A stretch of DNA of 64,000 nt, taken from an uncultured Paracoccaceae bacterium. Its GTDB lineage: Bacteria > Pseudomonadota > Alphaproteobacteria > Rhodobacterales > Rhodobacteraceae. Where the stretch lies: contig CANLSM010000002.1 of assembly GCA_947493745.1 (NCBI GenBank), positions 1-64,000 of the forward strand, given 5' to 3'. Position 1 is the first letter of the stretch. Each line of letters begins with the position of its first letter. The position numbers and the translations under genes were made by a program. Positions 9,386 to 19,049 of this stretch are shown piece by piece. A model generated the notes under the pieces. That model searched no databases and was not told the DNA's origin. It saw only the letters and a program-made list of their open reading frames with translations.

Positions 9386-9982
9386 TTAGTTGTTTCCGAG
9401 CAGAAGATACCGCCCATTGCCCCTTCTGACCAAGCGGAAATTTGCATCTGACTGCTCTGGAACCACAATATTTTGCAATTGTTGCTCTGCGAGACGCAAG
9501 TTGTCGCGTATTTCGATGGAATTTCCGTTGTCGAGGCCGAAGGCGAGCCGAAAAACGTCATGTGCTTCGGCGACCTTGCCGAGCCGCATCAGAACGACGC
9601 CGAGGTTGTTCCAGGCGGGCACGAACTCCGGGTCCTGTTTGACGGCGGTGCGCAGAATGCGTTCGGACTGGTTGAGACGGTTCAGTTTCAGATTGGCCGA
9701 TCCGATGGCACTGAGAACATCCGCGTTGAGGCCCAGTTCCGAGGCGCTTAGATAGTAGGCCTTGAGCGCGAGCTCATATTCTTGCGCCTCCATCAGCCGA
9801 TGACCGATGGTCAGACCGTCAACATCCTCCGCTTGGGTGCTGCGGCTTGCCGGCAGCCCGACACGGTCGTTCTGAAGGGCCATGCCGCGCTCCTGCTCGC
9901 AACCCGCCAGAGCCACGCCCAACGGAAAAAGCCAGCAAAGACGGAGAGCGCGCCTGGTCCTAGAAATACTGGAACATGTCAT
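9386..9982 (-). CDS. TadD-like TPR lipoprotein (second copy)
   Basis: A 198-residue protein with an Arg-rich start, a hydrophobic segment and the lipobox LAGC (Cys at residue 28), followed by two or three TPR units (for example FVPAWNNLGVVLMRLGKVAE). It probably acts in the periplasm or outer membrane with the pilus machinery. I took the ATG at 9982, which overlaps the tadC stop by 23 bases; another ATG at 9997 is possible. Two TPR lipoproteins in tandem are common in rhodobacteral tad loci. Confidence 0.78.
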   Translation of the reverse strand: MTCSSISRTRRALRLCWLFPLGVALAGCEQERGMALQNDRVGLPASRSTQAEDVDGLTIGHRLMEAQEYELALKAYYLSASELGLNADVLSAIGSANLKLNRLNQSERILRTAVKQDPEFVPAWNNLGVVLMRLGKVAEAHDVFRLAFGLDNGNSIEIRDNLRLAEQQLQNIVVPEQSDANFRLVRRGNGRYLLLGNN

Positions 9983-10922
9983 AGATGGAGGGGCCAACCA
10001 GAATGATCAGAAGCGGTGGAACTGTGAACATCATGGTGCCCAATGTGAGCTTGGTTGGCAAGGTGTTCGCCTTTTCCTCCGCCCGCATGACGCGTTTGTC
10101 CCGCATCTCCGAAGCGTAGACCCGCAGCGCGTCGGAGATCGAGGTCCCGAAGGTCGCGGACTGCACCAGCACGGTCACGAAAGACGAGATGTCGGTGACG
10201 CCGCAGCGTTCCGCCATATCGCGCAGAACCGTCACACGGTCCTTACCGGCGCGCATCTCGTTGGCGACAATCTCGAACTCTTCCGCGAGTGTCGGGTACG
10301 ACCCCTGGATTTCATTGGCAACACGCAGGATCGCCTGATCAAGCGATTGACCCGCCTCAACACAGACGAGCATCAGATCGAGCGCGTCGGGGAAGCCGTT
10401 TGTGACATCTTCCTGACGGGCCTGCTTCCGACGCTCCACCCAGTAGTTCGGCAAGAAATAGCCGATACAGCCCGGAATGAGGACGCTGAGAACAACTGTC
10501 GGAAGATCGGGATCATTGGGAAGCAGGAAAACCGAGAGCGTTCCGACCGCAAGCGAACCGACCCCCAGGACGAACCGGAAGAGGTGGAAGGTACTGACTG
10601 CCGAGCGGGATCGATATCCAGCCTGAATGAGTTTCAGACGGGTTTCCGAGAACTCCTTCTGATCCTTCGGCTCCAGGAACGGTGCGAGTTTCTCAAGACT
10701 TGGTCCGCCGCTGTCATAGCGCAGCCTGACGGCAGCCTCCTTGCCACGGGGCACGGCAACGCCGGCGCCGCGCAGTTTCTTGAACGGATCTTCCTTTGGT
10801 TTGAAGGCCATAGGAGCGGAGAGAAGGATCATGATGATGCCGATGAAGCCGAGCGCATAGAGCGGCCCGAGCGGCCCAAAGGCTGCGATCAGAAAGTCCC
10901 AGGACTGTGTCAGTACTTGCAT
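9960..10922 (-). CDS. tadC: Flp pilus inner-membrane platform protein TadC
   Basis: A type II secretion F-domain protein of 320 aa. There are membrane helices near residues 10-35, 105-150 and the C terminus. The cytosolic T2SSF core is recognisable from DALDLMLVCVEAGQSLDQA and EMRAGKDRVTVLRDMAER. With TadB it forms the platform on which CpaF acts. It starts 12 bases after the tadB stop, so the two are co-transcribed. Confidence 0.93.
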   Translation of the reverse strand: MQVLTQSWDFLIAAFGPLGPLYALGFIGIIMILLSAPMAFKPKEDPFKKLRGAGVAVPRGKEAAVRLRYDSGGPSLEKLAPFLEPKDQKEFSETRLKLIQAGYRSRSAVSTFHLFRFVLGVGSLAVGTLSVFLLPNDPDLPTVVLSVLIPGCIGYFLPNYWVERRKQARQEDVTNGFPDALDLMLVCVEAGQSLDQAILRVANEIQGSYPTLAEEFEIVANEMRAGKDRVTVLRDMAERCGVTDISSFVTVLVQSATFGTSISDALRVYASEMRDKRVMRAEEKANTLPTKLTLGTMMFTVPPLLIILVGPSIYDMFQYF

Positions 10923-10934
10923 CTTATCCGCTTT

Positions 10935-11897
10935 CTAAACCTTGATGTTAACCATCATCCTCATGAAGATGATGTTAATAAAAAGGAAAAGGCCAACAAT
11001 GATCGCTGCGGGCACAAACGCAGTCGACTCCTTCACGTCATCATAATAGTTGGGCTTCATAACCTGGATCAAGACCAGAGCACAAATCGGGAAGACCGAC
11101 AGGAACCAGCCCGACCAGCGCGCCTCGGCCGTGATGGCGCGCACGCGACGGAACAGCTTGAAGCGGGCCCGGATCACCTTTGACAGGCCGTCCAGAATCT
11201 CGGCCAGATTACCACCTGACGAACTTTGGATTGTCACGGCGACGGACAAGAACTTGACGTCCTGTACGTCAATGCGGCGGGCCATCTTGTCGAGCGACTC
11301 CGTCACATCCATGCCGTATGTGGCCTCATCCGCGATCATTCCGAACTCGGTGCCCAGCGGGTCTGGCATTTCCTGTGCCACGATGTTGATGGCGGAGGAG
11401 AAAGGGTGTCCGACACGCAGACTGCGCACGATCAGTTCAACGGCGTCGGGCAGTTGCTCTTCAAAGAGCGAGAGACGCTTCTTCGCCTTGTTGTTCAGCC
11501 AGAGATAGATGCCGCCATAGCCCATCACGACCGAAATCGCGATGCGGATATAGACGCCAGCGCCAGTGAAAAAGGTGAGGGCAAGGAAGCTCACGATACC
11601 GACGACGACCATCACGATGATCAGGGCAACCGGGGTGAAGGCAATATTCGCCTGCGCGGCCTTTTCGCTGAGAGGCGCAAGCAGTGGCAGGCCGGAACTT
11701 TCCCTGTGCTGTTCGCGTTCCTTGCGGAGCGTGTTCAGAACCTCTTCAGGATCCTCGCCTTTTTCCAGCAGCTCAAGACGCCGGTTCACCTTGGATTCGA
11801 GGCGTACCGACTTGCCGAAGACGACCAGATAGATGCCCTCGACCATGAACAGGACGCCCACAAAAATTAGGGCATATATAAGGGGTTCAATACTCAT
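10935..11897 (-). CDS. tadB: Flp pilus inner-membrane platform protein TadB
   Basis: A type II secretion F-domain protein of 320 aa with an N-terminal membrane helix, a pair of helices near residues 90-135 and C-terminal helices. The T2SSF core shows LPDAVELIVRSLRVGHPFSSA and SSGGNLAEILDGLSKVIRAR. It is the paralogous partner of TadC in the Tad platform. It lies 21 bases downstream of cpaF in the same operon. Confidence 0.94.
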   Translation of the reverse strand: MSIEPLIYALIFVGVLFMVEGIYLVVFGKSVRLESKVNRRLELLEKGEDPEEVLNTLRKEREQHRESSGLPLLAPLSEKAAQANIAFTPVALIIVMVVVGIVSFLALTFFTGAGVYIRIAISVVMGYGGIYLWLNNKAKKRLSLFEEQLPDAVELIVRSLRVGHPFSSAINIVAQEMPDPLGTEFGMIADEATYGMDVTESLDKMARRIDVQDVKFLSVAVTIQSSSGGNLAEILDGLSKVIRARFKLFRRVRAITAEARWSGWFLSVFPICALVLIQVMKPNYYDDVKESTAFVPAAIIVGLFLFINIIFMRMMVNIKV

Positions 11898-11918
11898 TGA
11901 TCACTCCTTCCCGATTGA

Positions 11919-13349
<1,431 letters not shown>

Positions 13350-13361
13350 ATCAGGTTACCT

Positions 13362-14582
13362 TCATTGAACGACTGCGGCCTTTTCGGCAACGACCGCTTC
13401 GAAAATGGATTCCGCGATGTTCTTGATCTCCTTGCGGAGCGCGTTCTTGGGGGCGGAGGACTCAAGCGGCTGGCCTTCATCACAAGCCGATGCGACCGTC
13501 TTGCCTCCGTCGGGGAGCAGAATATTGATATCTACACCAAGGCTTTCAGCCAGACGCTTGACCCGGGTCTTGCCGTTCAGGTCCGTGAAGCCGGGCGCCC
13601 GGTTGAGCGTGAACTGCACCTTCTCGAACGGCAGATCTTCCGCTTTCAGCGCCCGCAGGAACCGCAGCGTGTTCTGTGCCGAGCGCATGTCGACCTCCAT
13701 CACCGCGAAATAGGTCTCTGCCATCCGAAGGACATCATCGGACCAGTGAACAAGAGCCTGCGGCATGTCCACCACGATGAAATCATAGGAGGTCTGGGCG
13801 ATCTCAAGCAGCTTCTGGATATCCTCGGGCGCCACGATATCCAGCGGAAGCGCGTCCATCGGGGCTGTCAGCACGGCGAGGCGCGTCTTGTAGGAGGTGA
13901 GGGCCTGACTCAGCGCATCATGATCGATTGCTGACGGGTCCGAGATAAGCTCGTAGATCGCCTCGCGGCGCGGCAGGTCGAGATAGGTCGAGACCGAACC
14001 GAACTGGAAGTTGAAGTCCAGCAACGCGGCGCGTTTGTCTGTCTTGCGGGTCAACTGGGCCAGTTCCCATGCCAGATTGACGGCAAAGGTCGAGGCGCCG
14101 ACGCCACCGGCCACGCCATAGACGGGCAGAATGATGCCACGCCGGTTGCGTGACTTGATTTCGGCTGCCTGCTCTTCGGGAGCAACGGTGCGCAGTCGCG
14201 AGATGCTCTCGTTCAGTGCGCCTTCGGGGAGCGGGTAGGGTGCAAAGTCATCGGCACCGATGCGGATCAGCTGATGCAGCGCCATCGGTGAAACATCCTT
14301 GGCCACGAGAAGCACCTTCAACCCGTGATCGCGCGCGCTCTGGATCGAACGAGCGATCGGCGTGAGATCGTTCTCATCGGACTGGGAAACCGCGAAGATC
14401 ACAAATTCTAGACCAGGGCCGACACCGGCCTTGAAGGTCGCCTCGGCCTTGTCCAGATCCAGATTTGACCAGCGACCGGAAAGCTCCCGGTCAAGATCCT
14501 CTGTCAGGAGCTGGAAACCACCCAGGTCCCGGGCGACAGCGTAAGCTTCTACATCGCTGGTCTTGACTTTGCGCAGTGCCAT
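13362..14582 (-). CDS. cpaE: Pilus assembly protein CpaE/TadZ
   Basis: A 406-residue two-domain protein: an atypical receiver-like N-terminal domain (about residues 1-130) and a ParA/MinD-like ATPase domain. The P-loop reads GVAGGVGASTFAVNLA, so the Lys expected at the GK(S/T) position is Ala. Atypical P-loops are known in CpaE/TadZ proteins, which act mainly as polar localisation hubs for the Tad machine. It is the first gene of the cpaE-cpaF-tadBC-tadD-cpaA unit and follows a 369-base gene-free stretch that must hold its promoter. Confidence 0.92.
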   Translation of the reverse strand: MALRKVKTSDVEAYAVARDLGGFQLLTEDLDRELSGRWSNLDLDKAEATFKAGVGPGLEFVIFAVSQSDENDLTPIARSIQSARDHGLKVLLVAKDVSPMALHQLIRIGADDFAPYPLPEGALNESISRLRTVAPEEQAAEIKSRNRRGIILPVYGVAGGVGASTFAVNLAWELAQLTRKTDKRAALLDFNFQFGSVSTYLDLPRREAIYELISDPSAIDHDALSQALTSYKTRLAVLTAPMDALPLDIVAPEDIQKLLEIAQTSYDFIVVDMPQALVHWSDDVLRMAETYFAVMEVDMRSAQNTLRFLRALKAEDLPFEKVQFTLNRAPGFTDLNGKTRVKRLAESLGVDINILLPDGGKTVASACDEGQPLESSAPKNALRKEIKNIAESIFEAVVAEKAAVVQ

Positions 14583-14774
14583 TCAATTCGTCCTCAATTT
14601 GCACCAACACCCCGGTGCGTCTTCCGATACTTTTGCCGATTGATATGAGCCGGTTGGACCCAAAATCAAAGAAGAAACGTCTGACGTCCCGCCCGACTCT
14701 CTAACACTGGCAATAATATACTCTGAATCGCCCAATCCCTAAGTTTTACGACTCTTTTGTAAAATAGTGGCGAG

Positions 14775-14793
14775 ATTGTGACTCGCTCACAAT
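14775..14793. promoter_or_regulatory. Inverted repeat ATTGTGA-N5-TCACAAT upstream of cpaE
   Basis: A perfect 7-base inverted repeat with a 5-base spacer, about 190 bases upstream of the cpaE start. It resembles a CRP/FNR-type site (TGTGA-N6-TCACA), but the spacer is one base short. It may be an operator for a CRP/FNR-superfamily or other dimeric regulator of the pilus operon. Confidence 0.4.
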
Positions 14794-14886
14794 ACGGGCT
14801 TGCACCGCCGATTCAACATATTTTCATGCTGATCCACAACAGGTCGGCGGTCACCGGGTCCGGTACACAAGAATTAGCATTCCGGA

Positions 14887-14915
14887 AATAAAAATGCCGG
14901 GACAACGTCCCGGCA
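14887..14915 (-). terminator. Rho-independent terminator after the OmpA-type gene
   Basis: TGCCGGGAC and GTCCCGGCA form a 9-base-pair stem with a 3-base loop. Read leftward, it is followed by TTTTATTT. It lies 37 bases past the stop of the OmpA-type gene and separates the cpaC-ompA unit from the cpaE operon. Confidence 0.9.
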
Positions 14916-14951
14916 AGTTTGTGGTGGTTTTGACCCTTTTCGTCGTGGTCT

Positions 14952-15602
14952 TTACTGGCCGTCTCCACCGATGGCTCCGGTCTCGCCTACGTTGCTGGCG
15001 ATTCCGGTGTAGCCTTCGTAGATCCCGTTCGCGACCTTGCCGTCAAATTCGCCCTGGCTTGCACCACCGGTGAAGCCGAAGACCTCGGTGACGGTGCGGC
15101 GGTTGAGACGCTCGCGGTTGGACGTGTTGATCAGCGGTCGGGTTTCACCGAACGATGACACCGCTTCAAGCTGACGCCGCGATACGCCGCGCGACACCAT
15201 GTAGTTTACGGCAGCGCGGGCGCGGCGCAGGCCAAGAGCCTGGTTGTAGCCGTTTGAACCCACAAGGTCCGTATGTCCATAGACCCGGAACTTCACGTTC
15301 GGGTTGGACCGGATCCAGACCGCCTGACGATCCAGAATACTGCGCGCCTCAGCATCAAGTGCTGTTGAGTTGAACGCGAAGTTGATCATGTCCGGAGCCG
15401 CGGAACGGAACCTGGCAGAGAGATCCGCCAGAACGCCGCCACGCAGGTTGACTGACTGGACCACCGAGTTGTTGGCCACGGCATCCCCAAACAGGCCGGC
15501 ACTGTTAAGGCTGCCGCCTGCCTGCTGATCGAAGGCCGGAGTGCAGGCGGCTGCCAGCAAAGCTGTTCCGGCGACACTCATTTTGAGAAATGTTGATTTC
15601 AT
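14952..15602 (-). CDS. OmpA-family lipoprotein of the tad locus
   Basis: A 216-residue protein with a lipoprotein signal ending LAAAC (Cys near residue 20) and a C-terminal OmpA-like peptidoglycan-binding domain of about 110 residues. Signatures are INFAFNSTALDAEA, FRVYGHTDLVGSNGYNQALG and LRRARAAVNYMVSRGV. It probably anchors the Flp secretin complex to peptidoglycan. It follows cpaC by 5 bases and is the last gene before a strong terminator. The ATG at 15602 was chosen for its compact signal peptide. Confidence 0.85.
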   Translation of the reverse strand: MKSTFLKMSVAGTALLAAACTPAFDQQAGGSLNSAGLFGDAVANNSVVQSVNLRGGVLADLSARFRSAAPDMINFAFNSTALDAEARSILDRQAVWIRSNPNVKFRVYGHTDLVGSNGYNQALGLRRARAAVNYMVSRGVSRRQLEAVSSFGETRPLINTSNRERLNRRTVTEVFGFTGGASQGEFDGKVANGIYEGYTGIASNVGETGAIGGDGQ

Positions 15603-15607
15603 TGATC

Positions 15608-16999
15608 TCACTCCAAAACATAGCCGTAGGAGCCCTGGAAGTCCTGCCGTGCAACATCCTGCACGGAGGCAGATCCAAGAATCTGACCACCAAGGAACAG
15701 TTCCCGCTCATTCGGGATCCGCATGCGATCTGTAGGCAAGGTGAGCGCGTCGCCGGTGGTGGGTGACACCAGATGCGGCGTGATCAGAATGACCAGCTCA
15801 GACTGTCGGCGCGAGAAGTCCGACGACCGGAAGAGCGCGCCCAGGATGGGAACGTCACCGATCCAGGGAACCTGCGATACAGCATCAGTGAAGTCGTCCT
15901 GCAACAGACCTGCAATCGAGAAGCTCTGGCCATCGCGCATTTCGACAACTGTCGATGCACGGCGGGTCGAGATGCCCGGGAAGCCTGCAACAGACACGGA
16001 TGTGTCGATCTGGCTGACCTCGGTAGAGAGATCGAGACGGATCAGATCATCATCAATGACCGTTGGTGTGAAGAGAAGACGGATACCGAACTCCTTGAAC
16101 TCGATACGTACGCCATCTTCGGTTTCAACACTGATCGGGAATTCACCACCTGCGAGGAAGCTTGCATCCTCACCGGAGACGGCGACCAGATTTGGTTCGG
16201 CCAGTGTGCGCACGAGACCCTTGGTTTCAAGGGCTTCGACGAGCATGTTCACCGCAAAGTCACCAAGCTGGAAGCTTGCGCCGATCGCGCCGACTGTCTC
16301 TGCATCGACAGACAGCGGAATGGGCAGACCGTTTACCAGTGTTGCACCATCGGTGACCGCGTTCCCGCCGAACGCAACACCGCCACCATCACTGCCGCTT
16401 GTGCTGACACCAACGGTAGAGCCGAGGCTCTTGGCAACGGAACGGCTCATTTCCGCGAAGCGAACCTTGAGCTGAACCTGCTGTGTTCCGCCAACCATGA
16501 GAAGGTTGGTCACACGACCCGGCGCATAACGCTCCGCCAGTTCGAGAGCACGCGAAACCTTGCGGGCGCCTGATACACGGCCGGACAGGACAATCCCGTC
16601 ATTGGCTGTACGCACTTCGATGGGCTCACGCGGGAGGATGTCGCGAAGACGCTCCTTGAATTCCGCGATGTCAGGGGAGACGCGCACATCCACGTTTGTG
16701 ATGAGTTCGCCTTCCTGGCCCAGAATGGTCAGCGTCGTGCGACCCGGCGCTTTGCCGAGAACATAGATCGTCCGCTCACCCAGGGTTGCGATATCCGCGA
16801 TGCCGGGGTTTGCAACCGAAAGCTCCGCGAACGGTCTGTCGCTTTCCATCACAATGGCCCGGTTAACGGCTACCGAAATATTGCTGGAGGTTGCTCCATC
16901 CAGCACTCTAAGCACGCTTTGTGCGCTCACTTGCGTCACAAAGGGTGTCGTCATGACAAGGCCCACAAGCCCTGCTCGAATCAAACGTTTTAACGTCAT
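15608..16999 (-). CDS. cpaC: Flp pilus outer-membrane secretin CpaC/RcpA
   Basis: A 463-residue secretin with a Sec signal peptide (cleavage after VSA, about residue 26), an N-terminal pilus/secretin domain (about 35-105), a BON-like domain (PIEVRTANDGIVLSGRVSG) and the C-terminal secretin gate domain (SFSIAGLLQDDF, VPWIGDVPILGALFRS, ELVILITPHLV). It forms the outer-membrane channel for the Flp pilus. I chose the ATG at 16999; the longer in-frame extension to 17095 lacks signal-peptide character. The upstream cpaB terminator implies its own promoter in 17000-17160. Confidence 0.95.
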   Translation of the reverse strand: MTLKRLIRAGLVGLVMTTPFVTQVSAQSVLRVLDGATSSNISVAVNRAIVMESDRPFAELSVANPGIADIATLGERTIYVLGKAPGRTTLTILGQEGELITNVDVRVSPDIAEFKERLRDILPREPIEVRTANDGIVLSGRVSGARKVSRALELAERYAPGRVTNLLMVGGTQQVQLKVRFAEMSRSVAKSLGSTVGVSTSGSDGGGVAFGGNAVTDGATLVNGLPIPLSVDAETVGAIGASFQLGDFAVNMLVEALETKGLVRTLAEPNLVAVSGEDASFLAGGEFPISVETEDGVRIEFKEFGIRLLFTPTVIDDDLIRLDLSTEVSQIDTSVSVAGFPGISTRRASTVVEMRDGQSFSIAGLLQDDFTDAVSQVPWIGDVPILGALFRSSDFSRRQSELVILITPHLVSPTTGDALTLPTDRMRIPNERELFLGGQILGSASVQDVARQDFQGSYGYVLE

Positions 17000-17162
17000 G
17001 TGATCCTGCCTCTCAAAACCACTCCATGATAGGGACCGCGATTTTTGTGCGTGCCCACTGTGGGTTAAGATGCGAGGAAACTCAAAAAAACACAATAATC
17101 AATGTGTTAGACGTTTGAGTTGATGTGGATAAGCCACACCTCGTTGAATTTCCCAATGTTTT

Positions 17163-17202
17163 CAAGAAAAAAGGCCGGTCCCTAGTCGGAACAAGGAACC
17201 GG
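17163..17202 (-). terminator. Rho-independent terminator overlapping the end of cpaB
   Basis: Read leftward, CCGGTTCC (17202-17195) pairs with GGGACCGG (17182-17175) across a 12-base loop, followed after CC by TTTTTTCTT. The stem includes the last codons and first stop base of cpaB, so the terminator is embedded in the coding end. It separates the flp-cpaB unit from cpaC. Confidence 0.8.
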
Positions 17203-18009
17203 AATTTGGATGAGTTTGCCAGCGCGGCGTTCCTGGGTGAAGCATTCCTCCACCACTTCCTCAACTTCTTCAACGATACCAAGAACTTCGGCCTGTGTTG
17301 TGGCCAGAGCACCGATGGTATCCTCGCTCTCAATTCCGCGCAGCGAGAGGGAGATGCGGCCCGACGCCTCGGCGGTCGTCAGAACGGCAACATATTGCGG
17401 GCTGACTTCCACCGTGACGGTCCGCGCGACCTTGGAGCGGTTGCTCTCCTGATCGGTGGTCTGGTCAACCGCGATCAGCTCGATGTTTTCGAGGATCAGC
17501 TTGGTCGTCTGCTGGCCGCGAATACGACCTGTCCAGTAGATGTCGATCCGGTCACCCGGGTTGAGAAAGCCCGAGATGCTTTTGGTGACATCCACGGAAA
17601 GCGAGAAGGCGCGCATGCCCTTGTTCAGTCGTGACGCGACGCTCGCGTCCTGTCCGAACTTGGTTACCTTGGACTGCAGGATAAGCTCGTCGGCTTCCAT
17701 GGTGCGCACCACCGCGCGTGGTGGCGTATTTGCATCACCAAAGAGTTCTTCGAGGGACCGGAATGCATTCTCGGGGATGGCATTCTTGGGAAATTTCACT
17801 TCCCGTGCATGCTCCCGCAGCAAGGCGGAGCCGTATCGAATCTCTTCGGTTGCAACGATGGCGACTTCCAGGTCCTGAACCTGAGCCGCCTTGATTTTGA
17901 GCTGGGCCACCTGATTTTGAAGGGAGTTCATCTGCTGCATCGCCATATATACAGCAAAACCGGCAATGCCGATCCCAATCAAAAACACCAGTGCGAAAAC
18001 GATCCGCAT
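17182..18009 (-). CDS. cpaB: Flp pilus assembly protein CpaB/RcpC
   Basis: A 275-residue periplasmic protein anchored by an N-terminal helix (residues 3-24). It has a SAF domain (about 45-110: VAIVATEEIRYGSALLREHA) and an RcpC domain (AFSLSVDVTKSISGFLNPGDRIDIYWTG). CpaB is thought to stabilise or gate the CpaC secretin. The C terminus carries two Cys residues (EECFTQERR, PVPCSD) that could form a disulfide. A terminator overlaps its stop codon. Confidence 0.92.
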   Translation of the reverse strand: MRIVFALVFLIGIGIAGFAVYMAMQQMNSLQNQVAQLKIKAAQVQDLEVAIVATEEIRYGSALLREHAREVKFPKNAIPENAFRSLEELFGDANTPPRAVVRTMEADELILQSKVTKFGQDASVASRLNKGMRAFSLSVDVTKSISGFLNPGDRIDIYWTGRIRGQQTTKLILENIELIAVDQTTDQESNRSKVARTVTVEVSPQYVAVLTTAEASGRISLSLRGIESEDTIGALATTQAEVLGIVEEVEEVVEECFTQERRAGKLIQIPVPCSD

Positions 18010-18049
18010 GTTCTGTCAACCTCTCGCGCAATTTAGATATAGTCAGCTG

Positions 18050-18078
18050 ATCATAGTCTTATCGGCTTGTGTCAACAA
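18050..18078 (-). promoter_or_regulatory. Candidate sigma-70 type promoter of cpaB
   Basis: Read leftward, TTGTTG (18078-18073), a 17-base spacer and TATGAT (18055-18050) lie about 40 bases upstream of cpaB. An overlapping TTGACA is also present but would give a 14-base spacer. It may allow cpaB expression independent of the pilin transcripts. Confidence 0.4.
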
Positions 18079-18132
18079 ATACCAAAGACAAATAGCTGTG
18101 CCACATCAAACTGTAGCGAGAGGCGCAATTGT

Positions 18133-18336
18133 TTAGAAAATTGTGCCTGCTGCAACGATGTCCGCAGCCATGTCTGAGGCAGCGCTGTTCAAACCAGGTA
18201 CGATGATAGGGATAATTACAAGCGCCAAACCCACGATTACGGCGGTCAGTACCACCCAATCTACAGTTACCGCACCATCCTCGTCCTTACGGAAAGCATC
18301 AAACGAGAGGGATGGCGGATTGAACAAGTTAGTCAT
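18133..18336 (-). CDS. Flp-type pilin (copy 1)
   Basis: A 67-residue prepilin with a 21-residue leader ending KDEDG, then the mature N terminus AVTVDWVVLTA and a hydrophobic helix. CpaA should cleave after Gly21. The +5/+6 residues are Asp-Trp rather than the classic Glu-Tyr of Flp pilins. It has a longer leader and a shorter tail than the pilin encoded just upstream. The ATG at 18336 was chosen because the leader has the right length from there. It may be a minor or alternative pilin. Confidence 0.88.
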   Translation of the reverse strand: MTNLFNPPSLSFDAFRKDEDGAVTVDWVVLTAVIVGLALVIIPIIVPGLNSAASDMAADIVAAGTIF

Positions 18337-18392
18337 GTCAGTCTCCAAGCCCCCACTCGTCCCAACGCCCACACACGGGCTATATTTTTGTT

Positions 18393-18413
18393 GTCGGCCC
18401 CGCCAGGGCCGAC
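18393..18413 (-). other. Hairpin between the two pilin genes
   Basis: GTCGGCCC and GGGCCGAC form a perfect 8-base-pair stem with a 5-base loop, 40 bases past the stop of pilin copy 2. Neither strand has a U-tract next to it. It may stabilise the upstream pilin mRNA or attenuate readthrough, favouring copy 2 over downstream genes. Confidence 0.55.
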
Positions 18414-18452
18414 CACATCTTCAAGATCGAGCGCGGGGGCTCGACAACCAAC

Positions 18453-18632
18453 TTAGTTGATTGTGGACAGACGTGTGTTGATGTCTGAAGCAGCGGAGTT
18501 GATACCAGCGGAAACGATGCTGAGAACAACGATGGCGATGCCAACGAGAGCTGCAGTCAGAACAACCCAGTCAACCGTGACCGCGCCGTCTTCGTCTTTT
18601 GCAAAATTCTTGTTCAGTTTGAACAGTTTCAT
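18453..18632 (-). CDS. Flp-type major pilin (copy 2)
   Basis: A 59-residue prepilin: a basic 16-residue leader ending KDEDG, then mature AVTVDWVVLTAALVG with a single hydrophobic helix. This is the Flp pilin architecture. Gly16/Ala17 is the predicted CpaA cleavage site; +5 is Asp. A strong ribosome site (GGAGGG, 7 bases before the ATG), the first position in the cluster and the hairpin after it suggest this is the abundant major pilin. An in-frame upstream ATG at 18665 is unlikely given that ribosome site. Confidence 0.9.
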   Translation of the reverse strand: MKLFKLNKNFAKDEDGAVTVDWVVLTAALVGIAIVVLSIVSAGINSAASDINTRLSTIN

Positions 18633-19049
18633 CTCTTTTCCCTCCAAGGAAATTTTAGTGAGCACACATTGAAAGTCACCCCAAAGCGCTGTGTGAGCCA
18701 GAACACCACAACATGTGATGTCCTCAAGTCAGCCACTCAGCGCTCCGTTCGGGTTCGTATCTAGCGAACATCCACAATACAACGTTGAAATCAGGCAGAA
18801 TTTGGACAAATCGCTGTTGAATTGCGTCAGGCGGCGGTTTCTTGCGCGACCCCAGAAATTTGTGATTAATATCAATGATTTGAAGTGTTAATATTGGTGA
18901 AGGATGTCTTAAGGCGACGGCCAAAAAGTCACACTGTTCGCTGAAATCCCGATTTTCGGGCCGAATCTGACGCCCCGCTTGCCCAGAATCCCACCTTCGC
19001 TAGAATCAACCAAAAAGACACCCGGTTAACAAGACATGGGATCAGAGCA
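18633..19049. other. Divergent regulatory region between the pilin gene and the lytic transglycosylase
   Basis: This 417-base stretch has no credible gene. It contains an AT-rich segment with two copies of TTAATAT at 18866-18872 and 18888-18894 (22-base period, about two helical turns). It must carry the pilin promoter leftward and the transglycosylase promoter rightward. I find no convincing -35/-10, sigma-54 or EcfG-type pattern. Confidence 0.6.

Larger units (their letters stand above)
14583..14951. other. Gene-free region upstream of cpaE
   Basis: This 369-base stretch between cpaE and the OmpA-type gene has no credible reading frame. It is AT-rich around 14700-14770, contains an operator-like inverted repeat at 14775-14793, and ends with the terminator of the OmpA-type gene at 14887-14915. 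The cpaE promoter is presumably in 14600-14880, but I cannot name a clear -35/-10 pair. Confidence 0.6.

Noticed and set aside
18660-18740. Possible sigma-54 type promoter (GG-N10-GC) before the major pilin gene
   Set aside because: Only the invariant doublets match; the rest of the consensus is absent and no enhancer-binding protein gene is nearby.
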